Shown in pieces: positions 18,801 through 19,097 of a stretch of DNA of 19,097 nucleotides. The notes below the pieces were generated by a model. That model was not told the DNA's origin. It worked only from the letters and a program-made list of their open reading frames with translations, and searched no databases. Source of the DNA: Chloroflexota bacterium (GTDB lineage: Bacteria; Chloroflexota; Chloroflexia; JAMDCE01); contig JAMDCE010000627.1 of assembly GCA_023489135.1 (NCBI GenBank), positions 1-19,097 on the forward strand, read 5' to 3'. Each line of letters begins with the position of its first letter. Position 1 is the stretch's first letter. A program made the position numbers and the translations under genes.

Positions 18801-19097
18801 CTGGGGGCCGAGCAGCACGGGCACGTCTCCGCGGTCGGATTCGATCTCTATTGCCGGCTTTTGGCCGACGCCGTGAGTCTACTAAAAGGCGAGCCGGTCC
18901 GCCACGTCTCGGACGTGACGATGGACGTACCCCTGGTGGCCCTCATCCCTCAGACGTATGTGCCCGATGATCCGGTGCGTCTGAGTCTCTATCAGCGCTT
19001 GGCCAACGCCGAGAGCCGCGAGCAGGTCGGCAACATCGTCCTGGAAATGACCGATCGCTTTGGCCCGCCGCCGGAGCCGGCCTCGAACCTCGCCTCG
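15867..19097 (+). CDS. mfd: Transcription-repair coupling factor, 3' partial
   Basis: Mfd removes RNA polymerase stalled at DNA lesions and recruits the UvrA/B excision machinery. The 1077 codons visible cover most of the usual ~1150 residues, and the gene runs off the window without a stop. The N-terminal UvrB-homology region holds LYPENEALPYESSVVDLQGS and RRGGIVDVFPPSNPVPVRIE. The RNA-polymerase-interacting domain is at about 490-560 (FVVHVEHGIGRFLGMEHL). The helicase motor has Walker A GDVGYGKT (648-655), the DEEQ box (749-752), TATPIPRTL, and the TRG translocation region after RGRVGRGANRAYAYFLY. The start of the D7 domain is present. GTG 15867 (LTLSSLLPIL) is the likely start; TTG 15855 or 15846 in the same frame would add four or seven residues. 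No defects are seen. Confidence 0.95.
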   Translation, partial: MLTLSSLLPILRQWNDYRKLLALPASGGDGDGPARLPLIDAAKPLVLAGLQHDLRRPLVVVTGDGHRAIQLFEQLKTWSALSDGVLLYPENEALPYESSVVDLQGSQERINALDRLVGGEGNDGLVVIVPARALMRKTIGPRTLRNLSRKLKVGDGLVPDGFLKYLLEAGYRPALVVDESGCFSRRGGIVDVFPPSNPVPVRIELFGDEIDTIREYDPSTQRTIRTVERVLLPPAEETAGVDLGRICEVLSGIDTSNLRPEVMAAWRFDLERLQSGQRFDRAAFYCAPFLESNLMDYLPSNSVLVLDEPLQVESIVNDLSAQAEGLRAELVQLGELPADFPRPYLDWSEIGPTLRAALRVDFPFGPAAEDHLSESHDGAAFSPQMMYGGKLKTLLEKSRQMARQGAVVIVSQQARRIGELFQELGVGASVIDSLESLPTAGSINLLQGAIQEGFSFQPGPEGDVFFVLSDAEVFGWAKQRRIVRRKVVPREVFLSDIEPGQFVVHVEHGIGRFLGMEHLAPDGVEREYLVIEYAENDKLYVPVDQLDRVSKYVGAGDQIPNVSRLGATDWLRTRERVRTATRQVARELLAVYAAREVSFGHAFQPDAPWQKELEDSFPYVETPDQIRAIEETKSDMEKPKPMDRLICGDVGYGKTEVALRAAFKAVMDGKQVAILVPTTVLAQQHFTTFTERMQAFPVRVEMLSRFRSDKEQKAVIEALKDGSVDICIGTHRLIQKDVSFKDLGLVIIDEEQRFGVMHKERLKRLRTEVDVLTLTATPIPRTLYMAIAGVRDMSTMETPPEERLPIRTFVAENNDHLVREAILREMDRGGQAYFVHNRVQSISLITRRLAELVPEAIISVGHGQMPDEQLEKVMFDFAAGKSDVLVCSTIIESGLDIPNVNTLIVNHADRFGLAQLYQLRGRVGRGANRAYAYFLYSKDKRLTPISEKRLRTISEATELGSGFRIAMKDLEIRGAGNLLGAEQHGHVSAVGFDLYCRLLADAVSLLKGEPVRHVSDVTMDVPLVALIPQTYVPDDPVRLSLYQRLANAESREQVGNIVLEMTDRFGPPPEPASNLAS

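Overview
The window looks like a bacterial chromosome segment of fairly high GC, probably from a metagenome assembly. Start codons are often GTG or TTG, and the genes are tightly packed with 4-base or slightly longer overlaps. Chloroflexota (Dehalococcoidia-like) is my best guess, from the style of the glycosyltransferases, the GT39-type protein with a beta-rich C-terminal tail, and the peptidyl-tRNA hydrolase variant. No marker in the window proves this.

Positions 34-14374 are one plus-strand locus for making a cell-surface or extracellular polysaccharide. In order it holds a GT2 glycosyltransferase, a GT4 glycosyltransferase, a gap with a probable promoter, an O-antigen ligase/polymerase-like membrane protein, two more GT4 enzymes, a membrane-anchored glycoside hydrolase, a 255-base gap filled by two palindromic MITE-like units, a GT39-type membrane glycosyltransferase broken by a +1 frameshift, two GT2 enzymes, and a WcaJ/WbaP-type polyprenyl-phosphate sugar-1-phosphate transferase. 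The last enzyme would start the repeat unit on the lipid carrier, the GT2 and GT4 enzymes would extend it, the ligase-like protein would polymerise or attach it, and the hydrolase may trim it. No flippase and no chain-length regulator are visible, so the locus probably continues upstream.

Positions 14429-19097 are housekeeping or stress genes. They are peptidyl-tRNA hydrolase (pth), a convergent ferritin-like/rubrerythrin-family gene ending 2 bases from pth, and, divergent from that, mfd (transcription-repair coupling factor), which runs off the window. The ferritin-like gene and mfd each have a recognisable extended -10 promoter in the shared intergenic region, and mfd has a strong hairpin in its leader.

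The points most worth attention are these. (1) A 22-base stretch identical to the Illumina TruSeq adapter is embedded in frame in the ligase-like gene, almost certainly an assembly artefact. (2) Two abutting palindromic MITE-like elements, one with 24-base terminal inverted repeats centred on a perfect 22-base-arm hairpin, sit exactly between two genes of the operon. (3) A frameshift beside a G run breaks the GT39 gene. (4) One GT2 gene seems to need an ATA or ATT start codon. (5) Pth carries lysine where most family members have asparagine. I did not find a convincing new biological system. All stretches without a gene are shorter than 300 bases and are described below.
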